The notes beneath the pieces are model-generated. The model did no database searches. It was not told the origin of the DNA and saw only the letters and a program-made list of their open reading frames with translations. From JBFKMV01 sp041629655 (GTDB lineage Bacteria; Acidobacteriota; Polarisedimenticolia; Polarisedimenticolales; Polarisedimenticolaceae), in the NCBI GenBank assembly GCA_041629655.1, contig JBFKMV010000110.1, forward strand, positions 1 through 16,795: a stretch of 16,795 nt of DNA, written 5' to 3'. Shown one piece after another: positions 15,803-16,795 of the stretch; position 1 is the stretch's first letter; the number at the start of each line of letters is the position of its first letter. The position numbers and the translations under genes are program-made.

Positions 15803-15890
15803 GTCGGTGGCGCGGACTGGGATGCGTCGGTTGTCACGCACTAATGTACCCCAACCCGGGGCCGCGTTCAAGCACTGTCGGTGGCGCGGA
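15803..15890. repeat. 14-bp direct repeats flanking the peptide-operon promoter
   Basis: GTCGGTGGCGCGGA occurs at 15803-15816 and again at 15877-15890. The copies are 74 bp apart, about seven helical turns. One is just upstream of the -35 element, the other in the 5' leader. The arrangement would allow a regulator to loop the promoter, but no candidate regulator is adjacent. Confidence 0.45.
15843..15871 (-). promoter_or_regulatory. Sigma-70-type promoter of the peptide/PqqD/kinase operon
   Basis: On the minus strand TTGAAC (15866-15871), a 17-bp spacer and TACATT (15843-15848). Transcription would start near 15836, 56 nt upstream of the small peptide ATG. TTGAAC is the same -35 as at the pilT-like promoter. 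Confidence 0.6.
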
Positions 15891-15913
15891 GCCCGAGTTA
15901 AAGTATTGACGGC

Positions 15914-15942
15914 GGGAGGTTTTTGGGGTTTTTCGGGTTTTC
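15914..15942 (+). other. G-run/T-run tract in the gap upstream of the peptide operon
   Basis: On the plus strand, runs of three, two, four and three G alternate with T5, T5 and T4 (GGG at 15914, GGGG at 15925, GGG at 15935). It could fold as a short G-quadruplex. On the minus strand it is a set of A-tracts spaced 8-10 bp, about 70-110 bp upstream of the predicted peptide-operon start, and may curve the DNA. The gap 15838-16049 holds no supported gene. Confidence 0.35.
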
Positions 15943-16005
15943 GTCGAGCGATGCTCCCCCCGCCGAGGGGATCCGGAGACGACGCCGGCGCCGCCCCGAG
16001 CCCCG

Positions 16006-16023
16006 CCGCAGGTGCTCCTGCGG
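16006..16023. repeat. Inverted repeat after the two-helix membrane protein gene
   Basis: CCGCAGG-N4-CCTGCGG (16006-16012 and 16017-16023) lies 27 bp beyond the stop of the minus-strand gene at 16050. The hairpin is strong but no T-tract follows on the minus strand, so it is only a possible transcript end. Confidence 0.4.
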
Positions 16024-16049
16024 GTCGTCCGATCGCCGGCAGCCGTCGC

Positions 16050-16274
16050 TCAGCGTGGCCGGCCGTTCTCCAGCGCGCGACGCATACCCCACAGCTCCAA
16101 CGCGATCGTGAACAACAGCAGCACGCTCGCGAACTCGATCAGCCGCCACGGATCGTAGCCGCGCAGGAACGTGCTGCCGAGCATGTTGGACGCCTTTTCC
16201 AGCGCGCCGAGGCCCGCGAGAACCACGGCTCCCAGCAGACACAGCCGACTGGCCAGGCCGATCAACGCGCTCAT
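16050..16274 (-). CDS. Small two-helix membrane protein
   Basis: A 74-residue protein with two hydrophobic segments, ~5-23 (IGLASRLCLLGAVVLAGLGA) and ~44-62 (LIEFASVLLLFTIALELWGM), joined by a polar loop and ending in a basic tail (RRALENGRPR). It has no recognisable family. Start ATG 16274 with an AGGAGGT-type SD just upstream; the ATG overlaps the stop of the lipoprotein gene (ATGA), so the two are co-translated and may act together at the inner membrane. Confidence 0.72.
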   Translation of the reverse strand: MSALIGLASRLCLLGAVVLAGLGALEKASNMLGSTFLRGYDPWRLIEFASVLLLFTIALELWGMRRALENGRPR

Positions 16275-16585
16275 GGCTGACCTCCTCCCGTGCGCCGGAT
16301 GATCACGGCGGATCCCGACAGCTGTTGCCAGCGGTTGTTGTAGGTCACCATACGGACGCTTCCGTCGGTGTCCTCGAACCACAGCTGGAACAGGTGGCCG
16401 AAGTTGGGATCGTTGGTCACCGCGACCAGGCGGCCCCATGCAGCGGGGATCTCGTTCTCGCGAGCCAGGTCCTCCGCGGGCAGCCCGCCCTGGCCGGGTT
16501 CCGGAAACTCGGGCATGGGCTGGCAGGACACGGTGGCCGCGATCAGCAGGACCAGCAGCGTGGTCAGTGCGACTCGACGCGACAT
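16271..16585 (-). CDS. Small hypothetical lipoprotein
   Basis: A 104-residue protein with a lipoprotein signal (MSRRVALTTLLVLLIAATVSC, lipid Cys21), a Pro/Glu-rich spacer (PMPEFPEPGQGG) and an ~75-residue domain (WGRLVAVTNDPNFGHLFQLW ... VRMVTYNNRWQQLSGSAVII) that looks like a small beta-strand fold. I do not recognise the family. Start ATG 16585 is set by GGAGG 4 nt upstream and by the signal; the frame is open to 16654. It is co-translated with the two-helix protein. TTGACA on the minus strand at 16649-16654 may be its -35, but the best -10 (AGGATA) is 19 bp away. Confidence 0.75.
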   Translation of the reverse strand: MSRRVALTTLLVLLIAATVSCQPMPEFPEPGQGGLPAEDLARENEIPAAWGRLVAVTNDPNFGHLFQLWFEDTDGSVRMVTYNNRWQQLSGSAVIIRRTGGGQP

Positions 16586-16640
16586 CTCCCCTCCTTTCTC
16601 CCCGGGGATCACCGAAGCTGCGTTATCCTGGCGGTCCTCG

Positions 16641-16795
16641 ATGGCGAATGTCAACCGGATCTCCTCCAGGCAAAGGGACTTGGCCGGTCGGCCCGCCGGG
16701 CTGGCCTCCCCGTCCCGCCGCCGCCGGCGGGCGCTTTGGCCCGGTGCAACGTTAATGCTGCTGCTGGCGGCTCCGGCCTGTGACCGGCCCTCGAC
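16641..16795 (+). CDS. N-terminus of a lipoprotein (partial, runs off the right edge)
   Basis: An open plus-strand frame from ATG 16641 to the edge. Its end reads RRRRRALWPGATLMLLLAAPAC: a positively charged stretch, a hydrophobic run and a lipobox-like APAC with Cys at codon 47, followed by DRPS. This is the layout of a lipoprotein signal peptide, though the N-region before it is long. The true start may be TTG 16680, since a possible minus-strand -35 for the divergent lipoprotein gene lies at 16649-16654. Only 51 codons are visible and the mature protein is not seen. Confidence 0.5.
   Translation, partial: MANVNRISSRQRDLAGRPAGLASPSRRRRRALWPGATLMLLLAAPACDRPS

Noticed and set aside
16649..16654. 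Strong promoter for the small lipoprotein gene
   Set aside because: TTGACA is perfect on the minus strand, but the only -10-like hexamers lie 19-21 bp away; kept as a remark in the gene entry and not as a feature.

Overview
This is a GC-rich, densely coded bacterial chromosome segment with 19 supported protein genes (two run off the edges) and no rRNA, tRNA, CRISPR array or insertion sequence that I can see. The gene mix suggests a free-living, didermic, soil- or sediment-type bacterium. It includes a PilT motor, two sigma-54 activators, dockerin and cohesin modules, lipoproteins, a periplasmic TlpA-like thioredoxin and an HprK-related/PqqD cluster. Acidobacteriota or a deltaproteobacterial-type lineage would fit, but I cannot fix the phylum from this window.

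Left part (1-4500): a partial secreted TlpA-type thioredoxin (minus) and a 60-residue unknown protein (minus). Divergent from them is an NtrC-type sigma-54 activator (plus) whose receiver domain has lost its phosphorylation residues. It is translationally coupled to a zinc-dependent medium-chain dehydrogenase. A 56-residue, almost purely Lys/Arg/Ala/Thr histone-H1-like protein follows, with its own promoter, a very long Shine-Dalgarno sequence and a terminator.

Middle (4550-8525): a two-gene operon of exported cyclophilins (minus). Divergent from it is a PilT ATPase carrying a second, degenerate copy of its N-terminal domain. A second histone-H1-like miniprotein follows with the same promoter/SD/terminator architecture. 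A dCMP deaminase lies tail-to-tail with it.

Right-middle (8545-13162, all minus): transcription order is dockerin protein, cohesin-like lipoprotein, soluble PAS histidine kinase, intact NtrC-type response regulator. A near-consensus sigma-54 promoter lies 59 bp upstream of the dockerin start codon, with an 18-bp inverted repeat about 100 bp further up. This suggests a sigma-54-controlled surface cohesin/dockerin pair next to its possible own regulator.

Right part (13163-16795): an operon (minus) of a small Tat-like peptide, a PqqD-like protein, an HprK-related kinase and a nucleotidyltransferase. These are the accessory parts found in phosphorylating lasso-peptide loci, without a lasso cyclase or protease. 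It is followed by a coupled small lipoprotein and two-helix membrane protein, and by the start of a divergent lipoprotein gene at the edge.

The strongest candidates for under-described biology are the orphan peptide-kinase cluster, the sigma-54-driven dockerin/cohesin operon, and the twin histone-like genes.
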